Source: Marinoscillum sp040218045 (lineage in GTDB: Bacteria > Bacteroidota > Bacteroidia > Cytophagales > Cyclobacteriaceae). From it: a stretch of 64,000 bases of DNA. The DNA lies in the NCBI GenBank assembly GCA_040218045.1, contig JAVJQA010000053.1:1-64000 (forward strand), read 5' to 3'. Positions 7,617-17,285 of this stretch are shown piece by piece; the first letter of the stretch is position 1, and every line of letters starts with the position of its first letter. The notes below the pieces were generated by a model. It had not been told where the DNA came from and made no database searches. It worked only from the letters and a program-made list of their open reading frames with translations. The position numbers and the translations under genes are program-made.

Positions 7617-8225
7617 TTGAAGGCTTTGATGATCTCTTGTCTGTTGCTTATTAGCATCTCAGGTGTTTTTGGTCAGGATTCTCTGAAACGTGCTGATTCA
7701 GTTACATTTTCACTAACTGGGAAGTATGCATTGCTTCTTATGAGCTTAGGTTTTGAGATTCCTTTTGATAATTATTCTGTAGTTGGGAGTGTCAATTATA
7801 ACTATCTTTTTGGAACGCATTTCTATGCCGGAGGAGATATTGACAGAAATGTAATGCTGGAATTGCGGTCTTATTTTAAGAATAATAATTCTCCGGAAAG
7901 TAAGAAATGGTTTATTAGTGTGTTTTCAAAATATAGAAAGATAGATTTTGCAGCACCAGAGGGTGGAGAATACCAAAATGATTGGTATTCAGGAAATGAA
8001 ATAAACTTAGGCATTCTGTCGGGAGCAAAGCAATATCTGAGCCCTAAAATCTATCTGGAAGCCTTCTATGGAATATATTATGGTTGGCGAGATGGATTAA
8101 CAAGAACAGACCCACTTGATCCAAATTCCTCAGACCTTCCGACCTTCGAAAATTCCAAAACCAATACAATTGGGATTGTGCTGAATGGAACTCTTGGGTT
8201 TCATCTATTTCTGAAAAAGCAGTGA
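7617..8225 (+). CDS. hypothetical exported protein, probable outer-membrane beta-barrel
   Basis: The 202-residue protein begins with a signal peptide (KALMISCLLLISISGVFG then QD). The in-frame TTG at 7617 gives the better signal peptide because it keeps the basic residue; the ATG at 7629 is the alternative. The rest has alternating aromatic and polar residues (LRSYFKNN, IYLEAFYGIYYGWRDG) and ends in hydrophobic alternation near the C terminus, as in small outer-membrane barrels. No specific family is recognised. It is convergent with the AraC/TPR regulator. Confidence 0.65.
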   Translation: MKALMISCLLLISISGVFGQDSLKRADSVTFSLTGKYALLLMSLGFEIPFDNYSVVGSVNYNYLFGTHFYAGGDIDRNVMLELRSYFKNNNSPESKKWFISVFSKYRKIDFAAPEGGEYQNDWYSGNEINLGILSGAKQYLSPKIYLEAFYGIYYGWRDGLTRTDPLDPNSSDLPTFENSKTNTIGIVLNGTLGFHLFLKKQ

Positions 8226-8299
8226 CAAGTTCATTGTAAAAATTTGCACATGGCAAAACTACAGCACTTTTAAGCCAAAAGTTTCCTTGATTCTTTTGG

Positions 8300-10177
8300 T
8301 TAATCCGGGAATCCTACTTTTCTAACAAGTTCGTCATACCTGGGATCATGAGCTATGTTTCTGTATTGGGGTTCAGCAAGCAACCAGATCATTTCCACAT
8401 CGTGAGCTTCATAGGCTTTCATGAGCCATTTGAAAGCATTTTCCACATCTTTGATCCCGCTGTAGTACACCGCTACCCAGCCCGCTGTGTTGGGTTGACC
8501 ACTTTTATTACTGCTTATTAGCTCCTGAATGACTTCTGAAGCTTTCTCTACATTACCTTTTCGGTGATAGGCAATAGCCAAGTAAGAAAGCATAGAAGCA
8601 GGACGCATATCAAAAAGCTCAAATGCATTCTCAAAAACAGCGATTGCCTGATCCAGGGAATCAGCATGCACATAGGCCCAGCCAAGTTTGTCATGGAGTA
8701 CCGGGTGAACGGGCATTTCTTCAAGTACTTGTTTGCAATACCGGACAGCATCCTCATATTTTCCCTGATATACAAGCGTTTCTCCATGAAAAGCCTTACT
8801 CCACATTGAGGTTGGATCTATTTCATTTAGCTTTTTCCATTGCCTGATCGCATCGTCATATCTACCCATCATATTAAGGTAATGGTGATATACACTCTGC
8901 ACAATAGGGTAAGAGGGGTCGAGATTGATGGCTCTGATGAATGACTCTTCTGCCCCTTTAAAATCCCACTCAAAGAAAAATTTAATATTTCCATCCACGG
9001 CATGGGTGTGAAAGAAGTCGGGAGCAAGCTCAAAAGCTTTTTTAAGCGAAGGCTTGGCACCTTGTAAAACAGCTTCCGCGCTAAGGTGCGAATGCCAAGT
9101 ACCCAGAATGATATAACATGCCGCAATTCCTGAATAAGCCGGCCCAAAACCTGGATCTCGATCAATGATGTCCTCATAAAGCTTTATATTCATATACGAG
9201 ATTTCCTTGCTAAACTGGTATTCCAAAAACCGTGCTTTCATATAAAGATCATAGGTTTCAGGTGCGACATTTTTCAAGTAATCATGTACCTCTAGAGGCT
9301 CCTTTTGGTAAATATCCAGCTTCTTGGATATACTGGTAGCTACTTCCAGTTGCATAGAAAGTATATCGCCAATCTGCCTGTCGTAGGTCTCAGACCAAAG
9401 GTGTGCATCTTCCTTTGCATCGATCAATTGGGCGGCTACTCTTAGTTGATCCCCAATAAGTCGTATACTACCCTCCAGAATGGTGCTTACACCTAATTGA
9501 TTGGCAATTTGTGGTATGCTTAAGTTAGTGTTTTTGTATTGCATGGATGAGGTCCTTGAAATTACCTTCAAGTCCTGTAGCTGTGCCAACTGACTAATGA
9601 TGTCTTCTGTAATCCCATCAGCGAGGTATTCATTTTCGGAGTTGTTGGTCATGTTTTGGAACGGTAGAACAGCAATTGATTTGGATTTAGGATTGGCTTC
9701 TTCTGGTGAAATGAACCACCAAATAGTGACACCAAGGACTATGATAAGAATACCTGTTAATATCAGAATGCGGGTTTTAGGATGTCTGGTTGTTGATGGC
9801 TGTTCTGTTTTGGGGAGTTGCTTCTCAGCTTCTCTGGGAGCAAAACCAAACTCTTCAGTAAAAACCTGGCTAAAGTATGCCGGAGAGCTAAATCCTGTTT
9901 GTTCTGAGATTTCAGAAATCCGTCCTGCTTTATTTTCTAAAAGATGACGTGCTTTGTTTAAGCGGTAGCTTCTGATAAATCGACTGGTGGATTGTCTGGT
10001 GATGCTTTGGAGCTTTCGGTGGAGCTGTGATCGACTCATGCCAATTTCAGTGCTGAGCTCATCCACTCCAAATTCCTTATTGGAGATATGCTCTTCAAGA
10101 ATAGACTCCAGCTTCCTGATAAAGGCGGCATCCATTGAAACAGGATTATTTAGATCGGGTTCTCTGTCATTAGACAT
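8300..10177 (-). CDS. membrane-anchored AraC-type regulator with TolB-like and TPR domains
   Basis: The order in 625 residues is an AraC-type double helix-turn-helix at the N terminus (about 18-115, with MSRSQLHRKL and GFSSPAYFSQVF), one transmembrane segment (136-156), a FlgO/TolB-like domain (about 165-275, with IAVLPFQNM and YLADGITEDI), then TPR-like repeats (about 300-610). The DNA-binding part should face the cytoplasm and the rest the periplasm, making a one-component transmembrane regulator. Proteins of this layout are frequent in Bacteroidota; signals and targets are mostly unknown. It is transcribed away from a large T9SS-secreted protein, which is an obvious candidate target. Confidence 0.9.
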   Translation of the reverse strand: MSNDREPDLNNPVSMDAAFIRKLESILEEHISNKEFGVDELSTEIGMSRSQLHRKLQSITRQSTSRFIRSYRLNKARHLLENKAGRISEISEQTGFSSPAYFSQVFTEEFGFAPREAEKQLPKTEQPSTTRHPKTRILILTGILIIVLGVTIWWFISPEEANPKSKSIAVLPFQNMTNNSENEYLADGITEDIISQLAQLQDLKVISRTSSMQYKNTNLSIPQIANQLGVSTILEGSIRLIGDQLRVAAQLIDAKEDAHLWSETYDRQIGDILSMQLEVATSISKKLDIYQKEPLEVHDYLKNVAPETYDLYMKARFLEYQFSKEISYMNIKLYEDIIDRDPGFGPAYSGIAACYIILGTWHSHLSAEAVLQGAKPSLKKAFELAPDFFHTHAVDGNIKFFFEWDFKGAEESFIRAINLDPSYPIVQSVYHHYLNMMGRYDDAIRQWKKLNEIDPTSMWSKAFHGETLVYQGKYEDAVRYCKQVLEEMPVHPVLHDKLGWAYVHADSLDQAIAVFENAFELFDMRPASMLSYLAIAYHRKGNVEKASEVIQELISSNKSGQPNTAGWVAVYYSGIKDVENAFKWLMKAYEAHDVEMIWLLAEPQYRNIAHDPRYDELVRKVGFPD

Positions 10178-10425
10178 TGAGGAACTTAGGTAGTGATTGA
10201 TTCAATAAATTTAATGAAATCCTTTATAAAAGACCGTTTGATACTGAGTTACGTACTGTTTAGAGCCCAAACTTCCGTTTAGTATCACCTTAATTATCGA
10301 TTTATAAAGTATTTGCATCATAACCTAAAGTGATTGCAACATCTACTATTGAGGTATAAAATGCTTTTTTTGAGCTTTATGTCAACTTTTTTCTAATAAC
10401 AAATCATCGTTTAAAACTTACTGAC

Positions 10426-13400
10426 ATGAAAAGACTCATTACACTTAACTTAATGATCCTGTTTTCCAGAATCTGTATTAGCCAGGTAGTTTCTACGGAT
10501 ATGGAGAGTATTTCCACGACAATCGTTTCTGGGGATTCCGCTATTCATAAGGTCATCATCACTAACCTGACCAGTGAGAAACTGGAACTCAAACTGAAAA
10601 TAGCTGAGGAAGAACTGATCACATTTACTAAAGAGAACGGAGCGAGTCATACACAAGTATCTGCTCAGGATAGAATCTCTGATCATGTTTGGATCACGCG
10701 CAAGAATAATCAGGGGATTTTCAATTTCGTTTTAGAAAATGAGTTTTCTGAGCAATCTCCGGAAGATACCGAATGGGCTTTCGGGACTACAAACGCACTC
10801 TCACCGAATGACTATTCTACGTGGTTGGAGACTGTGAACTACGATCCACCAACCATGATTGAGGAGCCTATGTCTTTACATCTCATCTCTGAAGACCGAT
10901 ACTTTGACATTACATGGCATAGTTGGACCTGTTGTAATGAGGGTGGTGGTTTTTCCTATAGTAGGAGAGAAGTGGTACGCTGGATCTCAATCAATAAGGG
11001 TGAAGTTGCAATTGCGGCGAATGGTTCCATTGAACTCCAGGTTGTGCTCAATGCATCCCGGATCAACGCTCAGGTCCTCAATCAAAAAATCATCTTATCT
11101 CATGATGAGGAAGAAATATTGGAAATCCCTATCACTATGAGCGTTACCAGTGGAGCGGGGATCAGCACACAGACTCAACTGGTAAATTTTGGCGATCAAT
11201 TCATCAATGGTGATTATCATCAAAAAGTAGTGATAGAAAACAATGGAGATACTGATCTGTTAATTTCGCAAGCTTCAATTGATAACGATGCCTTTATTAT
11301 TTCCCCAACCGTTGCGGGAATTGATCCTGGCACTTCCAAAACTTTTGATGTTTCTTTTGCTCCACAGCTAGTTCAAGCGTATAATGCAACCATAGCATTC
11401 GATTCCAACGATCCAACTGATCCAAAACTAACTTTACCTATAATGGCTGCCGGTGTAGAACCGCCAGTCATTGGTGTATCTACTCAGTTTATTGAATCAG
11501 AGCTAGAGGCTGGAAAATCAGAAACTCAATCTTTCACTATAGAGAATACTGGTAATAGTAACCTGAATTTTCTAATAGAAGCAATTGACCAGGGTGCATC
11601 AAATTCTATCATCTCATTTGAAAAGGCTGCTGATGACCCGGTAGATTCCGAGTCTATTTTTGATGTTACAAAGTTGGAAACGGCCATTACCTCCGAGAAT
11701 ATATTCCTGAAAGCTTCCAATTCGCATCCATACACTTTGGACGAAAAAGAGATCGTTAAAGAATCAATTATATTGATAGATGCGGATCGAGACCAACAGA
11801 CAGGCATTGATGTATCAGAGGAATATGATTTGGATCTGGGGGTTGAATATGTCATTCTCTATGATCACAGTATCGAATCATTTATTTTGATTCTCATGGA
11901 AGGTGAAGACATGATTGAACAAGGATTGGTGAGTCATGATTTAAATCCGGATGAGGGAACCATAACTTTTGAACTTGACAGGACAATCTTTGATCAACCG
12001 TTTAACTATGGTTTCCTTGCTTATTATGGAGATGCTGATCAGGTTCCGGATGAAGGTCATTTAACATTCTCTTTCAGCCCGCAGTGGCTTGATTTTAATC
12101 ATTTGACCGGCACTATCATTACTGGTCAGGAGCTATCAATTGACGCTTTAATCAATGCTACAAACCTTGTTGGAGGAGAGTATCAGGCTCAAATCAATAT
12201 TTTGAGCAATGACCCTATGGCTCCAGCCAAATTAATTGATGTAAGCCTATCAGTTTATGGTACACCATCTTATGCCAGTGTAGAGGAATTGGATTTTGGA
12301 ACATCCTATGCTGGAATCTCTGACAGCATGGTGCTGGAAATTAGTAATATAGGAACAGATATACTTGAAATCAGCGACATTGCTTCTGATGTAAGTCAGG
12401 TTGATTTCTCTATGGACCACCTTGAAGTATTACCAGGTCATAATAAGTCCATTGCCGTTTACATCACTACTGAGTCAATAGGCACATTCAATGCCGAAAT
12501 GACATTTAAGACCAATGATCCGAATCACGCTGAAGTTTCGATCACTCTCATTTCTCAAATCGTGGAATCACCAGTGATTTCGTTATCATCAGAAAAGATT
12601 CAGGCATCAATTTCCCCAGGGGAAAAAGGATCCGAGACATTGAAAATCATCAATACTGGTGGTAGCGACCTGGAATATTCTTTAGAATTAAAATCTACCA
12701 GGGCTGTAGATCTCAACTATGAGTACTCGAGCATTTCTTTTAGGAATACTTATTTGCTGGAACCAGAGGATGAGGTTTCTGTTTCACTTTGGGTCTACTT
12801 AGAGGAAGATCCTGATTGCGATGCCACCAATAACTGGCGATTCTTAATTAGTAAGAGTCTGGCACTTTACACCTATTCAGGCTTTGATGTAATCCTGGAA
12901 GAAGATCGTTCGCTTACGTGGAGTATTGGTACAGAGGATGGACTAATAAGGTATGGAGGAGGACAACTCCCGATTGCTGAATGGACTTTCCTGACTTTTA
13001 CTTACAATGGGAATTCTCCTGAAATTTTTATCAATGCACAAAAGGTTAATGGGGAGATGATAGAGATAGGTGGAGGACCAATTGTTTCGAACTTTTATGA
13101 TTTGATGTTAAGTACTGATGCCGGGTTTTGTCAGGAGTTTTCAGGACATTTCCCGGGTCTCGTGTCGGAGGTTCAGTATTGGAATGTCGCCAGATCAGCA
13201 GACCAGATTAAAAATGACATGTATGGTACATTTGATGGTAACGAAAATGGCTTGTTGGGATACTGGCCGTTTGATGAAGGCAGTGGAATACTTTCCTCTA
13301 ACCTGACTGAAGATGAATACCATGCTGAGTTTTGGGGTGATGTTACCTGGACTGAGGCATCTCCTTTCAGTTGGTTCATATTTGACTCAACGGAAGGAAT

Positions 13401-13860
13401 AATTGCTCCGGATTCCGAAAAAACAGTCACAGTCACCTTTGATGGTGCAAAACTACCTGAAGGAGAATATTTTTCCAGGACTATTGTTAGTAGCAACGAC
13501 CCTCAAAAAGCAAAAGTCCTTATTGATTTAGAACTGACTATAGCTGAAGTGCTTAGTAGCACAGGCCATACCTCGCCAGGCATTGGGGTGCCTTATCCGA
13601 ACCCACTAACCGAACAATCAACCATTGAGTATTCCTTACAAGAACCTTCTGATATTCAGGTAAATATATTCAATATGCAAGGCCAACTTGTTTATCAATA
13701 TCAGAGAGAGTCACTAAATGCCGGGAACCACAGCTTCACCTGGAATGGCACAGATCAGCAGCAACACTCCGTTAGCAATGGACTCTACTTGTGTCAGTTT
13801 AATTTTATCAACTCTACTAACACAGGCCGAAAGCTGACCAGAATCTTTGTTAACAGGTAG
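10426..13860 (+). CDS. large T9SS-secreted protein with ASH-type repeats and a LamG-like domain
   Basis: The 1144-residue protein has a signal peptide, then several Ig-like domains of the choice-of-anchor D / ASH type (for example around residues 245-340, 360-400 and 610-700, with NNGDTDLLI, NTGNSNLNF, SNIGTDILEI and NTGGSDLEY). A LamG/concanavalin-like domain follows (about 770-920), and the C terminus is a type IX secretion sorting domain (PYPNPL, NGLYLCQF, final IFVNR). It is probably a cell-surface or released adhesin-like protein. The 248 bases upstream separate it from the divergent regulator; no clear -7 box was found there. Confidence 0.85.
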   Translation: MKRLITLNLMILFSRICISQVVSTDMESISTTIVSGDSAIHKVIITNLTSEKLELKLKIAEEELITFTKENGASHTQVSAQDRISDHVWITRKNNQGIFNFVLENEFSEQSPEDTEWAFGTTNALSPNDYSTWLETVNYDPPTMIEEPMSLHLISEDRYFDITWHSWTCCNEGGGFSYSRREVVRWISINKGEVAIAANGSIELQVVLNASRINAQVLNQKIILSHDEEEILEIPITMSVTSGAGISTQTQLVNFGDQFINGDYHQKVVIENNGDTDLLISQASIDNDAFIISPTVAGIDPGTSKTFDVSFAPQLVQAYNATIAFDSNDPTDPKLTLPIMAAGVEPPVIGVSTQFIESELEAGKSETQSFTIENTGNSNLNFLIEAIDQGASNSIISFEKAADDPVDSESIFDVTKLETAITSENIFLKASNSHPYTLDEKEIVKESIILIDADRDQQTGIDVSEEYDLDLGVEYVILYDHSIESFILILMEGEDMIEQGLVSHDLNPDEGTITFELDRTIFDQPFNYGFLAYYGDADQVPDEGHLTFSFSPQWLDFNHLTGTIITGQELSIDALINATNLVGGEYQAQINILSNDPMAPAKLIDVSLSVYGTPSYASVEELDFGTSYAGISDSMVLEISNIGTDILEISDIASDVSQVDFSMDHLEVLPGHNKSIAVYITTESIGTFNAEMTFKTNDPNHAEVSITLISQIVESPVISLSSEKIQASISPGEKGSETLKIINTGGSDLEYSLELKSTRAVDLNYEYSSISFRNTYLLEPEDEVSVSLWVYLEEDPDCDATNNWRFLISKSLALYTYSGFDVILEEDRSLTWSIGTEDGLIRYGGGQLPIAEWTFLTFTYNGNSPEIFINAQKVNGEMIEIGGGPIVSNFYDLMLSTDAGFCQEFSGHFPGLVSEVQYWNVARSADQIKNDMYGTFDGNENGLLGYWPFDEGSGILSSNLTEDEYHAEFWGDVTWTEASPFSWFIFDSTEGIIAPDSEKTVTVTFDGAKLPEGEYFSRTIVSSNDPQKAKVLIDLELTIAEVLSSTGHTSPGIGVPYPNPLTEQSTIEYSLQEPSDIQVNIFNMQGQLVYQYQRESLNAGNHSFTWNGTDQQQHSVSNGLYLCQFNFINSTNTGRKLTRIFVNR

Positions 13861-13931
13861 CATTGTGATATTTGGTATAGGAGTAATCTACTTTAATTCG
13901 TAATTTATAGGAGCTTAATTCTTGTTATGGG

Positions 13932-13957
13932 TTTAAATCTTTTACTAAAGATTTAAA
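13932..13957 (+). promoter_or_regulatory. palindrome upstream of LacI-type gene
   Basis: TTTAAATCTTT and its exact complement AAAGATTTAAA are separated by four bases. The site lies 38 bases before the ATG at 13996, a position that suits an autoregulatory operator. Confidence 0.45.
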
Positions 13958-13995
13958 TCCATAACTTTACAGTGAACCATTGCCCACCCCATAGT

Positions 13996-14988
13996 ATGTC
14001 TAGAAAAGTAGCCACCATAAAGGATGTAGCTAGCGAGTTAGGAGTTTCCACCTCAACTGTATCTCGAATCCTCAATGGAAAAAATCAACGCAATGAGGAG
14101 TTGGTACAAAAGGTAAAAGAGGCTGCAAAACGATTGAACTATCAGGTAAACACCACAGCTCGCGGCCTTAGAACCAACAGGTCCGGTTTCGTTGGGATTA
14201 TTGTACCTGATATCAGTGATGATTTCTTTGCTTCTGTTTTTTCAGGTATAGAGGAAGTAACAGATGCCGAAGGTTACAATCTACTGATTTGTCAATCTAA
14301 CGAGCATAAAGACAAAGAAGAGCAACTGGTAAACTCACTCATCGCGTGCAATGTGGAAGGAGTATTGATTTCTGTAACACAGGAAACCGAGAATACTGAA
14401 TTTCTCGATGCCCTTGACCAAATGGGAAAGAAAGTGGTCATGTTTGACCGGGTGATCAAGCAAAACCAATATCCTTACGTAGAGACGAATGATTTTGATG
14501 GCACCTATAAAGCAGGGAAATACCTGATCAACAGGGGATGTAGGTCTTTTCTTTACTTAGGGCTTTTTGAATCGCTCGAGAACAATAGGCAACGACTTGG
14601 TGGATACAATCAAAGCCTTAAAGAATCAGGATTAGCGCTATGTACAACTGCCTATGTTGAAGATATCACGAATACGTCAGCAATTTTGGATCAGCATTGG
14701 AAACCAGGAAGATTCGATACAATAGTTTGCTATAATGATATCATAGCTGCAGAGTGCCTGGCTTATTTCGGTGCCAAAGGCGTGAAAGTACCGGAAGAAG
14801 TATCTGTCTGTGGTTTTGATAATCGCTCATTGTGCAGATATACACAGCCAACGCTCACCAGTGTGGTCCAACCTACCAAAAGGCTGGGTGCGCTGGCTGT
14901 GCATACATTGCTAGGTCTGATCAATGACACTGATGTCGAACCTATAGAGTTGGAAAACGACTTAAAAGTCAGGGCCTCGACTAAGTAG
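13996..14988 (+). CDS. LacI/GalR-family transcriptional regulator
   Basis: The N-terminal helix-turn-helix (ATIKDVASELGVSTSTVSRILNG) is followed by the hinge and a periplasmic-binding-protein-like effector domain (GFVGIIVPDISDDFFASV, then VCGFDN near the end). At 330 residues it has the usual family length. ATG at 13996 was chosen over GTG at 13972 because the family begins just before the helix-turn-helix. It usually senses a sugar or sugar phosphate. No sugar operon is next to it, so the ligand cannot be guessed. A palindrome upstream suggests self-regulation. Confidence 0.93.
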   Translation: MSRKVATIKDVASELGVSTSTVSRILNGKNQRNEELVQKVKEAAKRLNYQVNTTARGLRTNRSGFVGIIVPDISDDFFASVFSGIEEVTDAEGYNLLICQSNEHKDKEEQLVNSLIACNVEGVLISVTQETENTEFLDALDQMGKKVVMFDRVIKQNQYPYVETNDFDGTYKAGKYLINRGCRSFLYLGLFESLENNRQRLGGYNQSLKESGLALCTTAYVEDITNTSAILDQHWKPGRFDTIVCYNDIIAAECLAYFGAKGVKVPEEVSVCGFDNRSLCRYTQPTLTSVVQPTKRLGALAVHTLLGLINDTDVEPIELENDLKVRASTK

Positions 14989-14999
14989 GGTTGCATTGT

Positions 15000-15404
15000 T
15001 TAGTGCCAAAAGCCCAATATGGCACCCATGATGGTAAAAGCAATAACATGGTACCCGGCATTGATTGCCCAAAGTTTGAAGCTTTTCCGCTCAAAGAGAT
15101 AGGTGACACCCATTGCAAAAGCTACCCACCCAAGCCCGGCAGCTAATCCGGCGAAGATCCCAAAAGAAACATCTGCCTCGGTACCGATGAATGCAGCAAG
15201 GTTGAATGCCATAAAAATGGCCAATACAAATGAACCTCCAAAGATTTTTGCGGTTCCGTCTTTGAGGTCATCCTCTGTGAAGTTGTTTTCTCTCATCCAG
15301 GTTTTACCAAAAAGAAATGGCGCATACCAAACACCACCAAGGAGGAACGTGCTGACAGCTGCTACTAAAATGGCAAGGAAATTAAGTTGTGAAATGTCGG
15401 TCAT
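15000..15404 (-). CDS. DUF1761 family membrane protein
   Basis: The 134-residue protein has four hydrophobic segments and the family's opening pattern: FLLGGVWYAPFLFGKTWM near the N terminus and GAILGFWH at the end. The role of DUF1761 proteins is unknown. It is convergent with the LacI-type gene and divergent from the LytS-type kinase gene. Confidence 0.85.
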   Translation of the reverse strand: MTDISQLNFLAILVAAVSTFLLGGVWYAPFLFGKTWMRENNFTEDDLKDGTAKIFGGSFVLAIFMAFNLAAFIGTEADVSFGIFAGLAAGLGWVAFAMGVTYLFERKSFKLWAINAGYHVIAFTIMGAILGFWH

Positions 15405-15498
15405 GATTTTGTTGATTTTTAAACCAAGCTAAATCTGTATTTTTAATGTTGGAAATGGGTTTTACCCAAACCTAAGAATTGCAGACCGAAACCAAAGA

Positions 15499-16533
15499 AT
15501 GTCCAACTCAACCCACTTGTCTAAGATTGATGACCGGCTGATTCGCCTGATCGGGATACCAGGTTTTGGGATGGTGATCCCAAATTTCACGGGGCTTTTC
15601 GGTTCATTGGGGCCTGGTGAGTGGATGTATTGGATGGGGTATTGTTACTTCATATTCATTGCTTTTTGTGTATGGCAGGGCAACAGATGGCTACTGTTTA
15701 AACAGCGCGAAAACATGAACTGGTTCAGTAACCCCATTCGCAAACTGACCATGCTTGTTGCAGCCAATGTATTTTATACGGCACCACTTACAGTAGCGTT
15801 GATATCGGGTTGGTATGTTATTTCTGAATTAGGGCCTGTTGATTGGAGTGTGGTTCAGTTGGTGACCTTGGCCAATGTGATTTGTGTGATTTTTGTGACC
15901 CATGCGTATGAAACGGTTTTTCTCATCAAGGAACGCCAGTCTGACCTGGTCAACTTTGAAAAACTTGAAAGGGCGAAAGTAGAATCTGAACTCGAAGCAC
16001 TCAAGAGCCAGATAGACCCACACTTCATGTTCAATTCATTGAATACACTTTCTTATCTTATCGAAAACGATCGTGAGAAGGCGCTGTTGTTCAATGAAAG
16101 CCTGTCAGATGTCTACCGGTATATATTGATGAACAAACAAAAGGAGCTCGTCACTTTACAGGAGGAAATAGAGTTTGCCAATAGCTATTTTGTGCTTATG
16201 CAGATTCGGTTTGGGTTGGGCGTGAGGTTTCATGTAGACACAAAAGGCGAGGAACAGAATAAGTTACTAGCCCCAATTTCTCTTCAGTTGCTTCTGGAAA
16301 ATGCGGTAAAACACAACGAATTCAACGAAGAAAGACCTTTGGATATTTACCTCAATATGCTGTCCGGATGGGTAGAAGTGACAAACAACCTACAGATCAA
16401 AAAAGTAAAAAACAGCTCTAAAATCGGTTTGCGAAATTTAAAGGAAAGATACCGTTTGGTCATTGGGAAAGAAGTGATGATAGAGCAAACGGATCAGGAG
16501 TTTAAAGTAAGACTGCCATACCTGGAAATATGA
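15499..16533 (+). CDS. LytS-type sensor histidine kinase
   Basis: Four N-terminal membrane segments (within about residues 30-145) precede a His_kinase (PF06580) core with LKSQIDPHFMFNSLNTL. His175 is the probable phosphorylated residue. The ATPase part has LLLENAVKHNEFNE as the N box and GLRNLKERY near the G box. This is the usual 7TM/4TM-LytS layout of Bacteroidota, without a separate periplasmic sensor domain. The stop codon overlaps the response regulator start (ATGA), so the two are one operon. Confidence 0.93.
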   Translation: MSNSTHLSKIDDRLIRLIGIPGFGMVIPNFTGLFGSLGPGEWMYWMGYCYFIFIAFCVWQGNRWLLFKQRENMNWFSNPIRKLTMLVAANVFYTAPLTVALISGWYVISELGPVDWSVVQLVTLANVICVIFVTHAYETVFLIKERQSDLVNFEKLERAKVESELEALKSQIDPHFMFNSLNTLSYLIENDREKALLFNESLSDVYRYILMNKQKELVTLQEEIEFANSYFVLMQIRFGLGVRFHVDTKGEEQNKLLAPISLQLLLENAVKHNEFNEERPLDIYLNMLSGWVEVTNNLQIKKVKNSSKIGLRNLKERYRLVIGKEVMIEQTDQEFKVRLPYLEI

Positions 16534-17285
16534 ATATAGCGATCATAGAAGACGAAATACCTGCAAGAGAACAACTCATTTTTCTACTTCACAAGATCAA
16601 TCCGGTGATTACTATTGCATTTTCCGCTCAAAGTGTCAAAGATGCGGTATCGAAATTTGAAACATGTCCCGAATTGGACCTTATCTTCATGGATATTCAG
16701 CTGAACGACGGACTCTCATTGGAGATATTTGATCATGTGAAAATCGAAACCCCCGTTATTTTTGCAACTGCTTTTGATCAATATACCCTTCAGGCATTTC
16801 AGCAAAACGGTATTGATTATTTACTGAAGCCGATCAAGCAAAAAGAGCTTAAAATCGCTTTAGCCAAGTACCAATCTTTGCAGCATCATTTTACCAGGGA
16901 TTTGTCCCGGTTGGCAACATTGTTGAATGGCAGTGAACCAAACTATCGCAAACGGATCTTGGTACGAAGAGGAGGGAGCTATTCCTCAGTTGTGATAGAT
17001 GAGGTTCAATACTTTTTTTCGGAACACAAAGTGACCTTTTTGGTGAATCAGGAGGGACAGAAGCTGATCGTTGATGAGACTTTGTCTGATTTGGAGTCCA
17101 GCTTAAATCCGAAGTGTTTTTTCAGGGTTAATCGGGCTTATTTATCCTCCATTGGTGCGATTGATAAATTTTCCCCTGATGGCAAAGGCAAATTACAATT
17201 GGTGCTAAACCCACCAACAAAAGAAAGTGTAATCGTAAGCCAGGAAAAATCCGGAACCTTTAAGGAATGGTATAGTGGGGGTTAG
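16530..17285 (+). CDS. LytTR-type response regulator
   Basis: The receiver domain (about residues 1-120) has acidic Glu7-Asp8, phospho-acceptor Asp55 in LIFMDIQ, and YLLKPIK with the conserved lysine. A LytTR DNA-binding domain follows (about 140-245, with RKRILVRRGGSY, DEVQYFFSEHKVT and FFRVNRAYLSSI). It overlaps the LytS-type gene by four bases, so it is the kinase's partner. LytTR proteins bind direct repeats upstream of their targets; no target is evident nearby. The 3' end overlaps the convergent lipoprotein gene by four bases. Confidence 0.94.
   Translation: MNIAIIEDEIPAREQLIFLLHKINPVITIAFSAQSVKDAVSKFETCPELDLIFMDIQLNDGLSLEIFDHVKIETPVIFATAFDQYTLQAFQQNGIDYLLKPIKQKELKIALAKYQSLQHHFTRDLSRLATLLNGSEPNYRKRILVRRGGSYSSVVIDEVQYFFSEHKVTFLVNQEGQKLIVDETLSDLESSLNPKCFFRVNRAYLSSIGAIDKFSPDGKGKLQLVLNPPTKESVIVSQEKSGTFKEWYSGG

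Noticed and set aside
10228..10306. TGATACT/AGTATCA inverted pair in the gap before the T9SS protein
   Set aside because: The arms are only seven bases and about 55 bases apart, which is expected by chance in AT-rich intergenic DNA.
13972..13995. GTG start for the LacI-type gene, giving eight extra residues
   Set aside because: The extra residues (NHCPPHS) are not typical of the family, and the ATG at 13996 begins just before the helix-turn-helix.
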